From Anaeramoeba flamelloides (Eukaryota > Metamonada > Anaeramoebidae), in NCBI GenBank assembly GCA_027625915.1, contig JANTQA010000012.1:10812501-10876500 (forward strand): 64,000 nt of DNA. The letters run 5' to 3'. The notes under the pieces are model-generated. The model made no database searches and had not been told where the DNA came from. It saw nothing but the letters and a program-made list of their open reading frames with translations. This document shows, piece after piece, positions 1 to 12,674 of this stretch (its first letter is position 1; each line of letters opens with the position of its first letter). A program made the translations under genes and the position numbers.

Positions 1-2
1 AT

Positions 3-137
3 CTTGTGTGGGAACGCCAAATGATCACAAATGGAATACTAAACAATCTTGAAACGGAAGAAACCCTTCCCTTGCAAACTTCAAAGGTATCCATACAAAC
101 AATAAATAACCCATTTATAAATGATGATTATATTTGA
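3..137 (+). CDS. C-terminal tail of an unidentified gene, cut by the window edge
   Basis: One frame is open from the left edge to a TGA at 135-137 and encodes about 44 residues ending in NNPFINDDYI. The first 100 bases have much higher sequence complexity than the A/T-rich DNA that follows, as coding DNA does elsewhere in this window. I do not recognise the protein. A GT at about 86 could instead be a splice donor, in which case the last part would be intron. The upstream part lies outside the window, so neither family nor start can be judged. Confidence 0.45.
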   Translation, partial: LVWERQMITNGILNNLETEETLPLQTSKVSIQTINNPFINDDYI

Positions 138-872
138 TTAATATCAGGGTACAACTCTACCTCGAAATATTTTTACACAATAGTTAATTGTTTCTTTAAA
201 TGAACAAATATTTGAGACTTTGCTATTTAATTTTTTTTCTCATATATTAAGCAAATACCAGTATGTTTTTTTTAGGTATTTTTTCTTTTCTTTTTAATGG
301 AATTATTTACCTATTTGGTGTATACAAAGATGAGTTATATTATCTAATTATTGATTTTATATGGAAATTTAATTTTAAAAAAAAAATAAAATATTTCTTT
401 TTAAAATATCTTTCTTGTTTGTAATTCAATATCTATCCCTTAGAACCCCAAATATACTAACTGCCTTTCAAACAAAAATTTTAATTTGAATTATTATCAA
501 AGGATTATTAGATATAGAATTTATAAAGAATTATCTTTGAAAGAAAATTTTATAATTAAAAATTGTATAGTTACCTATAATAAAAAAATAACCTGAAAAA
601 AAATTTTCAAGATTTGAAACATTTTTCTTTGGTTATTCTGATTTTATTATTTTTTCAAATTTTGTCAAAATAAATTTTTTTTTTTTTTTTTGAAAAGTTT
701 CTCTACACATTAAAAACTCTAAAGTTTTAATGATTAGAAAATATCATTCTTTACTGTGGAAATTTTTTGGGAATCTTTGTACCCAAATATTGCCTAAAAT
801 ACTTGATTAAATAATTTATCCATTACAAAGATATTGTAACATCGCATATAAAATTTGTTTTATCGGTGATTA

Positions 873-917
<45 letters not shown>

Positions 918-1471
918 ATATTTGAATCTAAATAATTTAAAAATAAAAAAATATAGATATTAAATTTGATAAAAAAAAATACTATTTATTTATTGTCAAA
1001 TTTGTAAATTTTTTTCAACAATTATTTTTTTACAAATATAGATGATATCGCCAATAGTTCCAGCGAGATTAATAAATTAATTTTTTTTTTAATTTTTACT
1101 ATTTTTTTAATTTGTGGCTTTATAAAATCTAGGCATAAAAAAACAAGATTATTGAATAAGATATCCTAGATCAGAACTTATTTTCCAAGATTTGTATTAA
1201 TTAAAATTGAAAAATTCATAATTTAGATTAGTATTATTGGAATCTTTACTAATAGAAAAATTCAACCAAAAATAAAATTTACAATTTTGAAGATTATTTT
1301 AATATCTTTTAATAATTTTAAAAAGATATTATTTTTGATTTTTTTTTTTTTTTTTGATTTAGAACTGAATATTTTATCTAATAAAAAAGTTTTTGTTTGT
1401 TTAATTCGCAATGTAATAAAAGGAAATTATTTTACAATTTTTTCTTTTGTTTTTTCAAGTAATTTCTATTA
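138..1471. other. A/T-rich intergenic DNA with an (AT)n microsatellite
   Basis: No gene is supported. It contains an (AT)n microsatellite at about 875-914 and many A and T runs. The stretch at about 1050-1130 weakly resembles, in reverse, DNA near 28430-28480. Confidence 0.5.
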
Positions 1472-1666
1472 CAGCTAGTTCCACTTTAAAGTTCAAACTT
1501 TAAACCGAAATTAAGGCACAAAAATAATCTCAAATTAACACACATTTTTAGAAATTGTTTTTTAATACTAATTATTTTCCTCAAATTTGAGTTTTATACC
1601 TTAATTGGAGATTTTTATTGTGCAGTATTATATAGAAAGTTTCTGTCTTAAAAGTGGAACTGGCTG
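1472..1666. mobile_element. MITE, CAGTCAGTTCC family, TA-flanked (diverged copy)
   Basis: Terminal inverted repeats begin CAGCTAGTTCCACTTTAAAG on the left and mirror this on the right (AAAGTGGAACTGGCTG). A TA dinucleotide flanks each side (1470-1471 and 1667-1668), which is the target preference of the Tc1/mariner superfamily. The 195 bp body contains the paired AATCTCAAATTAA and AATTGGAGATTTTTATTGTG blocks seen in the other copies at 13777, 17169, 20110 and 20576. There is no coding capacity, so it is non-autonomous. Confidence 0.8.
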
Positions 1667-1899
1667 TATTTAAATAAAAGTTTTCGAAAATTATATATAT
1701 TAAACTTTTAATTTTGTTTCTTAATTTGGAATTTTCTTTTTCCATCAATTTGTGTTGAAATTTTGTTTATTAAATGTGGCATTGGTAATATTTAAAATAT
1801 TCATTTATCAGGATGATATTATGGGTTATATATTATCATAAATAATTTAACATAATTTTAAAAACTTTCTCACAGTTTTTTAAATGTTATCTTGAATTA

Positions 1900-2765
1900 A
1901 TAAAGATTTCTTCAATTCCCTAATTTATAAAATTTTGTAAAAAAATACCCTGAATTTTACTTTTTAAAAAGTCCTTTATATTTAAAATAAAAAAATAAGC
2001 AAATAAATTATAATACTAATAATTAGATACATAAAATTAAAGATATATAATCAATGATATAATCTTTACCCATTAGGATGTTTTTTTATATTTTTAAGTT
2101 TTTGTATTTTTTCATAAGAGAATAAAATATTTTTTTTCATTTATATCAAAAAATTCAATAAATTTAAAAACTTATATTAAACAAACCAACTTTAACAATT
2201 TTGAAAATATAAAAATTAACAATAGTCTATCTCTTGATGAATTAACTTTTTTTTGATATTTATACAGTAGATATATTCAAAAATGGTGAAAAAAATTTTT
2301 AACTACTTTCATTATTAAAAACTTGTTTAAAATTAAAAGTTTGCCATATTTGTGTTACATTTTTTCATTAATTTTTTTTTTAAATTTTCACTTTAAAATA
2401 ATGAGAGATCAAATAAAAAATTTTAATTAAAAAATATCAAAATTTGATGAAACTTTCAATTTTGGAAAAGTTTTAATTTTAAAAAAATTCTACACTATTT
2501 TAAAAATTCGAAATTAGATCAAAGTTTGAAAAGGTTTAACATATTTTTAAAATCAAAGTAAATACTTCTAAATGTCTTAGTGAATATAAAATAAGAATTA
2601 CCTAAAATAAAATATATCAATTTAAAAATTTTTGGTTCAATTAATAATTAAAAGGAATGAATTTATTTAATAAAAAATTTCCTTTTTAGGGGACATCATC
2701 AAATTATGTTTAAACAAATGAAAAAATACAAATAAAAATTAATTATTTATCGTTCTAGAGATTAG
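1900..2765. repeat. Interspersed repeat R1, left copy
   Basis: About 850 bp align colinearly with 19765-21480. Shared stretches include AACTACTTTCATTATTAAAA, AAAGTTTGCC[AC]TATTTGTGTTAC and CTTTCAATTTTGGAAAAG. This copy lacks the two MITEs and the SINE found in the other, so it serves as the empty-site reference. No protein is encoded. The nature of the repeat (old transposon or segmental duplicate) is unknown. Confidence 0.7.
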
Positions 2766-2769
2766 AAAT

Positions 2770-3215
2770 AAACGCCATCACTCCAAGGGGCCCAGCCAAA
2801 AATGAAAATGTCACTTTATTTTTAACATAAAAAATTAAACTACTTTTTTTTAGAAAGAAGAAAATCAATAAACTTCGGATTAGAGTTGAATTTCATAAAA
2901 AAAAATACCTGAAAACCATAAATTTCAAGAAAAAAATGTTAAAAAAAATTTTGGGTGCATTTCAGTGGAACATCTCGGGCAAAATTTCCCATTTTCTTTA
3001 GGAAATTAAAATTGTTGACAATAAGATTTTTTAATTTTAAACGAATTCATACAAAAAGAATTTACAAAGTCTCAATTTTCTTAAATGTAATAATGTGTTT
3101 TAAAGCATTTTTTTTGTTTCTTTTAATTGAAATAATCGGGAAAGAAAATCAAATATAAAAAATGAAAAGAAAAAAAGAAAAAAACTCTGTTTGATTAATT
3201 TAGAAAGAAAAAAAA
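2770..3215. repeat. Interspersed repeat R2, copy 1
   Basis: Matches the reverse complement of 37860-38280. Shared landmarks are AAAATACCTGAAAA and TTGACAATAAGATTTTTTAA. Short open frames in both copies are not conserved as protein, so I treat it as non-coding repeat DNA. Confidence 0.55.
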
Positions 3216-4429
3216 AAAAAAAAAATTAAAAATTGAAAAAGCAAAAACAAAAAAAAAATTAATTAAATTAGTCAAAAATGATCAGATTTAATAATTGAAA
3301 ATTTATTTTGAGAAGAATAATGATTAAAACTCATAGAATATGTTTTATTTCTAAAATAAAACGGAAACCTTTGACTTAAAAAAGAGTTTATGTCTTAATA
3401 TAGGTGATAATGATTATTTTTAAAGAATTTGTTTTAATAAATATATACTCCTAAATTTGATCAGTATATTTTTGAGCTCAACATTTGATTCCCGATTTAG
3501 CTTCAATTAAACGCCAGAAAATTTTGTTGAAAATTGAGAAATAATAAAAATATTTTGCACATTTTTATGATTTTTTTATTTACTAAAAAAACAAAACTAT
3601 TTAAAGATCAGCCAAAAAAGGTGTGAATTTGGTTCTTCATCTAAAGAATTTGCCCAAAGAAAGAAAATAATTTTATATTAAAAAAACAAAAAAATAAATT
3701 AAATTGAAATTATTCTACTAAATAAAAATCAGTTTATTAGGTGTCAAATAAAATACCCATCGTCAAAATAACACAATTTTAAAAACAAAATGGAAATTAA
3801 ACTATTCTTTCTCTAACTTGAGATTTTAAATATCTCTTTTTTTTTGTAATTATCTTTAATCAAAAAAGGTTAAAATTTAACTACTACCAAACATTAAAAT
3901 TATATTGGCTTTCTTTTCAGAATAAAATTTGTTTAAGTAAAAGTGAAATACATTTTTTTCAAATATCAATTATTTTATATAGTTGACAATTGAAGAAAAA
4001 ATAAGAAATAAATAGAATAAAACCTATACAAAAATAATTGTTATAGAACTAAAATAAAACTAATAAATCTAAAAATTTAGTTCAAAATTGAAAAACTAAA
4101 ATTATAAGGTAAACTAGAGAAAAACATCAATGTTCATTTTGAACTTGGATTGAAGATGGTAGTAAATTCCAATAGCGCTCAATATGATTTTTCTACAATC
4201 AATATAATAGATTATTCAATAACATTCAAATAACATATTTTTACCAAGTGACTTGTGATATTTCAATAATTAAAAAAAATTTGCAAATGTATAATGTATA
4301 AAAAAAAATCGAAACATCAAAACATTAAATAATCTGAAAAAAGGTTTTCAATTTTGAAAATTTCCAAATATATATACATTTTGAATTCTAGATAAAGGAT
4401 TTAAAAACATGTAATTCACTTCATTATAA
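3216..4429. other. A/T-rich DNA with no feature recognised
   Basis: No open frame, RNA motif or repeat with clear ends was found here. Confidence 0.5.
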
Positions 4430-5975
4430 AAAGGTAACTTTGACTGTAAAATGGTTTATATTATAAACCCCATCCCAAACACTTAGATCTACCCAAAATC
4501 AAAAATAGATAAAAAAATATTAAGGGACTAGTCTCTATTAATTTTTTTTTTGTCTAATAACTAAATTAGGAATCCTTATCTTGATATATGTTTAAAATTG
4601 AAAATAGACAGGTTTTTTCAATGTTAGAACTTTTAGTTCTTGTTTTTTTAAAATTTTACAATTCTGTCAAAAAAAGTGACTTTTGAAAATTTTTTTTTTG
4701 AAAAAAGATCTTAAACGGATGAGAATTTTTTGATTAATTTGGATTTAATTATTTTCTCAAAAATAATATTTATTCTCATTTTATAAAAACGAAAAAATAA
4801 TTTAAAACTAGTAAATATTTTCTCTTTCACTTCTGTTCATCCAACTTGACTCTATAAAGAACTCAATTTGTTATATCAATAATTCCTGTTTTAAAAAATA
4901 GTTCTTATTTTTTTCTTTGATTTTTTTCGACTCTGACAAAAACTTTTGGAATGATAATTTGGGAACACTTAAAAAAACTTCAAATTCAACAAAAACAAAA
5001 GAATGTAAACTGAAAAAGTAGATTCATGAAAAAAAAGAATGGTACAAGAAAAGAAAGAAAATCTTTTATTAAGAGTAAAGCATATATTGTATATTTTTTT
5101 CGAATCAAACTATGTTTTCATTCAAATCCAAAAAAACCCTTTCAGGTTGATTTTTCAAACTATTTTTTGTAGGTCTTCTACAAACCCAACAAGGTTTTGC
5201 TTTCTTGCTCATATTTTTTTTTATTTTTTGTATTTTTTCGAAAAGTTGAAAAAAAGCAACTTTCAAAAAAGGGAAAAAATCGAAAAATTTTTTATTTCTA
5301 TAAACACAATAACTAAATTTAATGAATGTCATTTAGCAAGATTTCATTAATATATAAAGAAGTTTTTCACTTTGATTTGAAATCTGAGTAATTGTCAAAA
5401 AAAATGCAAAATCTCTATGAAATTTACCTAAAAAAATTTAATATAGACTAGTCCCTTAATTTATTTTATTTGAATAAACATAATATTAAACCACATTAAA
5501 GTTATCGAAGTAAAAATGTTTTTATAAGTAATAATTTTGATCCAAATAAAAAGAAAAAAATATTAAAAGGAAAAAAAAAAAAATTGGTTTGTAAAAGTGA
5601 TGAAACAAGTTTCAAAAAAAAGTGTTTTTGGTAAATTTGTTGAAATTTCACCAAAAAAATGTTGATCCATCAAATGATAAGATAACATCGCTAATTGTGT
5701 CTGAGTTTTTCTATTGAAAAAGCTCAACATAACCTTCGGAAAACCATTAAATTATAATTTCAGATCTAAACGAGCTGATTAAATAACTGAAAAAAAGGAA
5801 AATAAAAGAAAATAAAAAAGACAAAAAATAAAATAGTTTGTAAATTCAAAATTATTCCCACATTGAATGTAAAGGGTATTATTATTATTCTTTTGACTCT
5901 TTAAACTGTGTAAAAATCTTAGAATTTTGTTTACTTTTTAACCCCCACTTTATGATAAATAATCTCAAACAGTAA
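4430..5975. repeat. Interspersed repeat R3 with a TTAA transposon inserted
   Basis: The flanks 4430-4523 and 5456-5975 align with 48005-48575, for example the block around GTGAATTTGTTGAAATT and AAAATAGTTTGTAAATTC. Part also matches 40620-40780. The TTAA element at 4524-5455 interrupts it and is absent from the 48 kb copy. Confidence 0.6.
4524..5455 (+). mobile_element. TTAA-flanked transposon, GGGACTAGTC family, copy 1
   Basis: The element is 932 bp with inverted ends GGGACTAGTC and GACTAGTCCC, each flanked by TTAA (4520-4523 and 5456-5459). TTAA duplication is the hallmark of piggyBac-type insertion, although the end sequence is not the classical piggyBac CCCTAG. It is closely similar along its length to 62146-63072 and to the reverse complement of 8724-9657. 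The only open frame is about 100 codons and is not maintained between copies, so the element is probably non-autonomous. Confidence 0.85.
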
Positions 5976-6534
5976 ATCTAATTAATGGAAACAAGCTTAC
6001 AAATATCCTATATCTATTAAAGATTGAATTTTTTTTTAACAAATTTGTTTTCAAAAAAAGCAATTAAATCCTGTTTTCCAGTCTTAGTTCCAACTAAATA
6101 ACCTTTTTATCCTTTAGAATTGGAAATTAAAATGTTTGTTTTCCAAAAAAAAATTAGTTCATAATAAATAAATATTTTCTTATCTTTCAAAAAATTGTTG
6201 AATTTCAAGTCATTTAGTTTTTCGAAACAAATCTATTTTATAAATATCTTATGATCAAAAAACAGAGTATCTAAACTTTTTTAATCTTGTTAAATTCAAT
6301 TTTCAATAAGTAACTCTTCATTCAATTCCAAATTAATAGATTTTTAATTATATGTTTAGAACAAAAAACAAAAAATGTTTAAGATTATTCTCTTTGGTAT
6401 TTTTTTTCTTTATTAGTTTATTGATCAACATTTTCCATTCAATTTTTACGATTCACATAAGAATTAATATTATTTTTGATGATGTTAACTGGGAATTAGA
6501 AAAAATAAAAAATACCAAAATTGATGAAAAGTAT
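5976..6534. other. A/T-rich 3' flank of the RGS gene, copy A
   Basis: No gene is supported. A short plus-strand frame at 6352-6627 runs into the antisense of the RGS exon and has no independent support. Confidence 0.5.
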
Positions 6535-6571
6535 ATATTTTTAATAAATTATACAAAAGAAATTAATTCAA

Positions 6572-7967
6572 TTAATCAAATTCTTGAGATGAACTTGATG
6601 AACTTGATGAACTGGATGAATCATTAGATATTTTACTTTGGTTTGAACTGTTATCTCTTGATGAATGTATACTGTCTATTTCGATATCTTCTTCTTTGTT
6701 GTAATGATTATCAGTATTTTTTTCATCATCATCATCATCGTCATCATCATCATTAGATTCATCATCTACAGTACTATCATCATTTTTAATGTTATAATTA
6801 TTAGTCAATATTTGGTCTGGATTATGTTGACCAACTTTCATTATCATTTCAAAGTATATCTTTGATTGAATAAACTGAGGATATGTATCAGTATACATTA
6901 AATTCAGTATTTCCTCTAATGCCTCATCAAAAATATTACAAATATTTTCATCACTATTCTGATCATCATGTTTATTTTTATTTGTAATATCTTGATTTTT
7001 TTTCTTCAAAGCCTTCATATTTTTTTTATTTAATATAGTTTGACATTTTTGTATAGTATTCTCACGAATTCCACTGGATAAATTAATCACCAAAGGCGAA
7101 GTTTCCATAATAAAAGTATTTAAAATTGAATTCATCATTTTAAAAATTTTTTTTTGATTTTTTTTTTTTTTGCTTTTACAGGCATTTTGGAACGATTTTA
7201 TTGTTCGATAGAATAAAATATTTTCAACAGAATAATTTTTCTTCGAAAATTGTATAATATATTGCACTTTATCTTGATCTTCAATAATGTCAATGAACTT
7301 TTGATAAGTGTTTTTTGCTTGTTTGTCATTTGTTTCTTCCATTCTTCTTTTGGATGATTCAAATTTATATGACAAATATAAAGGAAACCCAAAGATTAAT
7401 AGGTTATGAAACAAGGCCAAATACAATACTGACCATCTATAATGATAATCAACCTTATCTGACAATTTTGGTAACCAAACAATAAAAATAAACGCAATCA
7501 ATATTAATGTTGTCATAAATATTTCCCTTCTTAACTTTAAATTTTCTTTTATATTGCGGATTAAAAATGTTGAAAACAAAAAAATAAAGATATTCGTATA
7601 GACAATAGAGAGATGAAGGATTCTTCCCCACCCCGTTCCAACTGATGAGCATACCTTTTGGTCTTTGAATTCACTTCCAAAATATAATATAATGAAAAGG
7701 ATATTATAACATATAACTTGAATTATAAGAACTTTGATAATGAATTTTTCAGAAAGTCTTGATTTCTTTTGAAAAAAGTTTTTTTCAATTTCCTTCACTT
7801 TGACATCAATATTCAATGTATCCAAATAAAAATCAATGCCTTCATTTTCGGTTTGGTTTTTATTTCCATTAATTGTTTTCATTTCTGTTATATTATTGGA
7901 TTTTGAATCAGATTTGTATCCATTTGCCATTTCGATATAAAGCCTTTTTGCAGATTCTAATTTTTCT
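6572..7967 (-). CDS. Seven-pass RGS receptor, copy A, exon 3 (TM4-TM7, RGS domain, acidic/Ser tail)
   Basis: This exon carries most of a G-protein regulator. RGS domains accelerate GTP hydrolysis by G-alpha, and fusion to seven membrane helices is the architecture of plant AtRGS1 and many amoebal proteins. Counting from the Met at 7930, hydrophobic segments lie at about residues 64-84, 104-125, 137-154 and 167-187. The RGS domain is at about 210-362, recognised by SVENILFYRTIKSF, VINLSSGIRENTI and FDEALEEILNLMYTDTYPQF, with a basic insertion in the middle. The C-terminus is Asp- and Ser-rich. That Met is probably internal: the frame is open 12 codons further, to an acceptor AATAG at 7968-7972. 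Its single leading base completes an Arg codon with exon 2 (15002-15198). The spliced protein would be about 563 residues. Without splicing, only four helices would be encoded. Confidence 0.88.
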
Positions 7968-8723
7968 CTATTATTTTAGAATAGGTTATTGTGGTGTTAG
8001 ACAGAAGAATATTTAATAATAAGAATCATAATAATTAGTTGGCATTTTGATTAATTATTTTAATTGGATTTTGATTAAAGTATTTTCAAAATATTTATGT
8101 TTAATTTAAAAAATTGTTTTGGATTTTTCATTTCACAACCTTTGTGTTTGTTCTATTTTTGAATTTTCTTTTCAAAGAATGAAATAAGATTTAATTTTCC
8201 TGAAAATTTTGACACATTTAAAAGGTCAAAATAATAAAATTATTATAATATATCATTATATTTGTGAAAAAAAAAAATAGATATTTTTATTTGTCAAAAT
8301 TTTTATTATGAGTACCTCTATGATAAAAAAAGTTTTTGATTTTTGTTTATTTCCGGATCTTCAAACTTTAAAATCAAAATATCATTGATTACTTTATTTG
8401 TGATAAGAATAAAAGTAAATCAGACTGAAATCTTTAATTTTTCAATTGTTTCATCATTTTTTTTTTTTTTTTTTTTTTTGATTAAATTGTTGGTTTTATT
8501 AAATTTTATTTTGAATCCAGAAATGGTTACAAATGAGTGAAATGGGTTCAAATGAGTGACTGTGGGTGTCCAAATAATAAATCAATAAAATAGACATGAT
8601 AAGATGTATATTTATAGCAAATATTTATTTTTTTGAATACCGAAACAAGAAAGATCAACTTTTAGAATAATCTTATTGAAATGAAGAATGATAGTTTTTT
8701 TTTCCAATCAAAGTATATTTTAA

Positions 8724-9657
8724 GGGACTAGTCTATATTAAATTTTTTTTAGGTAAATTTCATAGAGATTTAGAAATTTTTTTTGCCAATTACTTAGATT
8801 TCAAATCAAAGTGAAAAACTTCTTTATATATTAATGAAATCTTGCTAAATGACATTCATTAAATTTAGTTATTGTGTTTATAGAAATAAAAAATTTTTCG
8901 ATTTTTTCACTTTTTTGAAAGTTGCTTTTTTTCAACTTTTCGAAAAAATACAAAAAATAAAAAAAAATATGAGCAAGAAAGCAAAACCTTGTTGGGTTTA
9001 TAGAAGACCTAGAAAAATAGTTTGAAAAATAAACCTAAAAAGGTTTTTTTGAATCTGCATGAAAAAACAGTTTGATTCGAAAAAAATATGCAATATATGC
9101 TTTACTCAAAATAAAATATTTTCTTTCTTTTCTTGTAACATTCTTTTTTTTTCATGAATCTACTTTTTCAGTTTACATTCTTTTGTTTTTGTTGAATTTG
9201 AAGTTTTTTTAAGTGTTCCCAAATTATCATTCCAAAAGTTTTTGTCAGAGTCGAAAAAAATCAAAGAAAAAAATAAGAACTATTTTTTAAAACAGGAATT
9301 ATTGATATAACAAATTGAGTTCTTTATAGAGTCAAGTTGGATGAACAGAAGTGAAAGAGAAAATATTTACTAGTTTTAAATTATTTTTTCGTTTTTATAA
9401 AATGAGAATAAATATTATTTTTGAGAAAATAATTAAATCCAAAATTAATCAAAAAATTTTCATCCATTCAAGATATTTTTTCAAAAAAAAAATTTTAAAA
9501 TTCACTTTTTTTGACAGAATTGTAAAATTTTAAAAAAACAAGAACTAAAAGTTCTAACATTGAAAAAACCTGTCTATTTTCAATTTTAAACATATTTCAA
9601 GATAAGGATTCCTTATTTAGTTATTGGTCAAAAAAAAAATTAATAGAGACTAGTCCC
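8724..9657 (-). mobile_element. TTAA-flanked transposon, GGGACTAGTC family, copy 2
   Basis: This 934 bp element lies between TTAA at 8720-8723 and TTAA at 9658-9661. Copy B has a single uninterrupted TATATTTTAAACAATT at the equivalent site (about 24222-24237). That is a direct empty site proving both the ends and the 4-bp TTAA duplication. Orientation is opposite to the copies at 4524 and 62146. No long open frame is present. Confidence 0.92.
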
Positions 9658-10047
9658 TTAAACAATTTTTTTTCTGATATATATCTTCTTAAATTAGAGT
9701 GGAGAGAATAAAACGGGGACTAACTTGAAGGTCCCCCAATTCCTATTTATTTATTGTTTGTTTTTTGTAAAAACTGTTTTTACAAATTTTTCAATGTCAA
9801 TATTTTTATCAAAATTGTGTCAAAATAAGGAATATTTTTTCAAAGGTTATGATAAAAATATTAAATCATTGAAAAATGAACTAAAACATATAGAACTACA
9901 AAAAGTTCAACCCAAAGAAAAAAAAAATCTGGTTAAAAAATTTAAAAGCAAATTTCCAAATTTATTTTGGTTTTGGCAATTTGTTTGGAAAATAAATCAT
10001 TTTGATATCAAAAAAAAACTCCAAATGAATATTTATTTCTGAAAATA

Positions 10048-10576
10048 AACTAGATTCCAAAAATTTGGACACAGTTTAAACAGTGGAAAGTACATCATTA
10101 CTGTCCTTTAAATTCAAATTGGAAAGAATTTTGATTTTACAAACAATTTCATTTTTTATCTTTTTTGTTTTGTTTTCATTTCCTTTTTTGCAGTTACGTA
10201 ATCTGTTTCGTTAGATTTCGAAATTTTTTTTCAATGGTTGATAGAAGGTTAGTGTTGAGTTTGTTAAATTGGAAAATCACATACAATTGGTAGATGGTAT
10301 CTTACCATTTGATCGATCAACAATTGTTGGTGAAATTTCAACAAATTTACCAATACATTTTTTGTTCAGCTCGTTTCATTATTTTGGACATATCTGTTTT
10401 TATTTTTCAGTTTTTTATTTTTTTTCTTTTATTTGGATTAAAACGGTTACTTCGTAAAACATTAATACTGGGTAACTTAAATGTGATTTTATATTAGATT
10501 TGGAAAAATACAATAAATTGGGTTTTTTTTTGCCTATTTTTGATTTTGGGTGTGTCCAAATTTTTGGAACGGGGTT
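10048..10576. mobile_element. TA-flanked MITE, AACCCC...TTTGG family, in intron 2 of copy A
   Basis: The ends are AACTAGATTCCAAAAATTTG and, inverted, AACCCCGTTCCAAAAATTTG, flanked by TA at 10046-10047 and 10577-10578. Copy B has only AAAATAGAATTATAAAA at this place, giving the empty site. The left half resembles the elements at 18268 and 23632. The 529 bp hold no gene. TA targets and ends of this type suggest the Tc1/mariner superfamily. Confidence 0.82.
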
Positions 10577-11426
10577 TAGAAATATAAAAAATATCATATT
10601 TTCTTGAACCAAATTTGGATTTGATGAATTAAATAAAAATTGGAATTAAAAGTCATTTTTGAAAAAATCTTTGGAAATAACAAGTTACTTGTTTCTCCAA
10701 AAATTTGCAAAATTAAAAGTTTTTCTCTGAAGAATTAAAAATAAAACCCAGTTAAGGAGAAGCAATTATTTCAAATATTAAAATATAAGTTCAAGAAATA
10801 AATGATTTTTTTATTTTTTCTTGATCAATTTTATAATTATTTTGATTTTCATAATTTAATTGGTATATAAATCTTTTAGACTAGGATATGCCTGACCCCC
10901 TCCTCTTTTTATTAAGAAATTAATTTATTGGGTTGAATAAATGTTTTTAATGTCAAATAAACTGTGGTACTCGAAATTGGTAAAATATATCTGCACCCTA
11001 TAGAGTCAAGTAATCAAATATTAAATAATATTTTGATGATTACGAAGAAATCGAAAAAATTCACAGAAATAAGATTAATTTCAAAATAAAGTAAAAAAAA
11101 CCTGATCAAGATAATACCAGACTGGCTTTAAATGTTATTCTTCAGATAAAAAATCTTGTTTTTTGAATGATTTGATCTATTGTTCCATAATTTATGAAAA
11201 TTTAAAAATTCATCATATTTTCAAATTATTTTAAAAAAAATTATTTTCATTCTAAAAAAAAAGAAATCTTACTATATTTTTGTAGAAGGTGTATAAAAAT
11301 ACCCTTTAAAATAAAAACCACTAAGTGCTCAAATAAATTTGTAAAAATTTTTGGGATCATAAAAAAACTTCTTAATTTTGAAAAAATATTTAGGAATTAC
11401 TGTAACTTTGAAAAAAAAAATATAAT

Positions 11427-12674
11427 AGAGGTTTTGATGATAACATATATTATCATGATATTAACAATAAAATCGCGATATTATTAAAAATCGTGATTAG
11501 TCCAACTTTATCGAGATCTTCAACATTATCGCGATATTCACATTATCGCAAAAAAATGAAAAATTATTTTTTTGAGATCACCTTCAAAAAATCAGAAGAG
11601 TTTTACAAGGTCTTGAGACTTTTACAACACTTTCCCCCTTCAGAAATGTTTGAATGTGTTTGTAAGAGTTTTGTACTATCTTCATGTGTTTGAAAGTTTT
11701 GAAAGACATAAAGTTTTTGTAAGGGCCATGAGTTTGGTTTGTTCTGTAAAAAAATTGTTTTCTTTTCATTTTTTTTTTTAACAAAATATAAAATCTCAAA
11801 CAAATTTTATGATCAAACTAATAATTACCCATTCCAACAATATAATTGAATATAAAATAGATGCGTTTTCTTACAATGGAGTTGTTACCTTCACAATTTT
11901 AAATAGCAAAAAAGAATAAAGAATAATTTTCCTTCTTATTGGTGATCGATCAAACAAAAACCTCTAAGCTCGAATTGTGTTTTCTGTCCAATACAAAGAT
12001 ACCCAAAGAAGAAAAAGAACAAGGAGACAAATCGATAAAAAATCTTAATAATTGGTGATCATCTGACAAGGGTGTTGTGAAAGCTAATGAAAAGTTTACC
12101 TACCCCTTTTAGCTTTCGTAAAATATTGAAAATCTTTTAACCCAAGAACACATTCTTTAAAGAACGGACAAAGGGTTGGTTGTTTTAGAAGGTCTTTTAT
12201 TCAACTCAATTTACAACACCACGATTAACTGAAAAAATATTTATTTCTATTTATTTCTTATTGTTGTTGATCTTAAAGGATCGATAGGTTTGTCAATCAA
12301 ATAAAATGAAAACACAATAAAACTCTTGGATCTGATCCTTGATTGGATCAAGTATCTTTTTTGTTGTTTTTTCAAAGAATGACTTTTTTTCACCTAAGCT
12401 ATTTTTTGATCAAAAAAAATTGTTTTGTTTAAATATTTCTGAATTAACCCAAAAACCCATCAACTCTTTTATCGCGATTACTTTTTAATCGCGATATTTT
12501 GGCATTTATCACGATTTTAAAATAATTATCGCGATTTTAGTAATTATCGCGATTTGTTATATTATCACGATAATATTGAATATCGCAATTTTCTTATATT
12601 ATCGCGATTTGATTGAAATTATCGCGATTTTTGCAACTTTATCGTGAATTAATCATGTTATCATCAAAACCTCT
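11427..12674. mobile_element. 1.25 kb element with AAT duplication and subterminal TCGCGA arrays
   Basis: Inverted ends AGAGGTTTTGATGATAACAT and its complement are flanked by AAT (11424-11426 and 12675-12677). Copy B reads straight through as ATATAATTTC, so the insertion and 3-bp duplication are proven. Near both ends lie copies of a unit like ATTATCGCGATTT. TCGCGA occurs at 11473, 11529, 12472, 12489, 12529, 12547, 12602 and 12622. Such subterminal palindrome arrays usually bind a transposase. The core (about 11590-12450) has more complex sequence but no long open frame. The family is not one I recognise; 3-bp duplications occur in PIF/Harbinger and CACTA elements, whose ends differ. Confidence 0.88.

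Noticed and set aside
5039-5350. Open frame of about 100 codons beginning MVQEKKENLL, also seen near 62658
   Set aside because: It lies inside the TTAA elements, is frameshifted or altered between copies, and has no protein-like features beyond Phe/Lys richness.
6665-6865. Ile-rich plus-strand frames at 6665-6865 and 21628-21810
   Set aside because: Antisense shadows of the Asp-rich RGS tail.
9725-10042. 105-codon plus-strand frame in intron 2 of RGS copy A
   Set aside because: The matching DNA in copy B (24280-24600) has stops and shifts, and the frame lies antisense in an intron.
11493-11803. Overlapping short frames on both strands
   Set aside because: They sit inside the TCGCGA-array transposon and use its palindromes. 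No motif, and not present as a longer gene.
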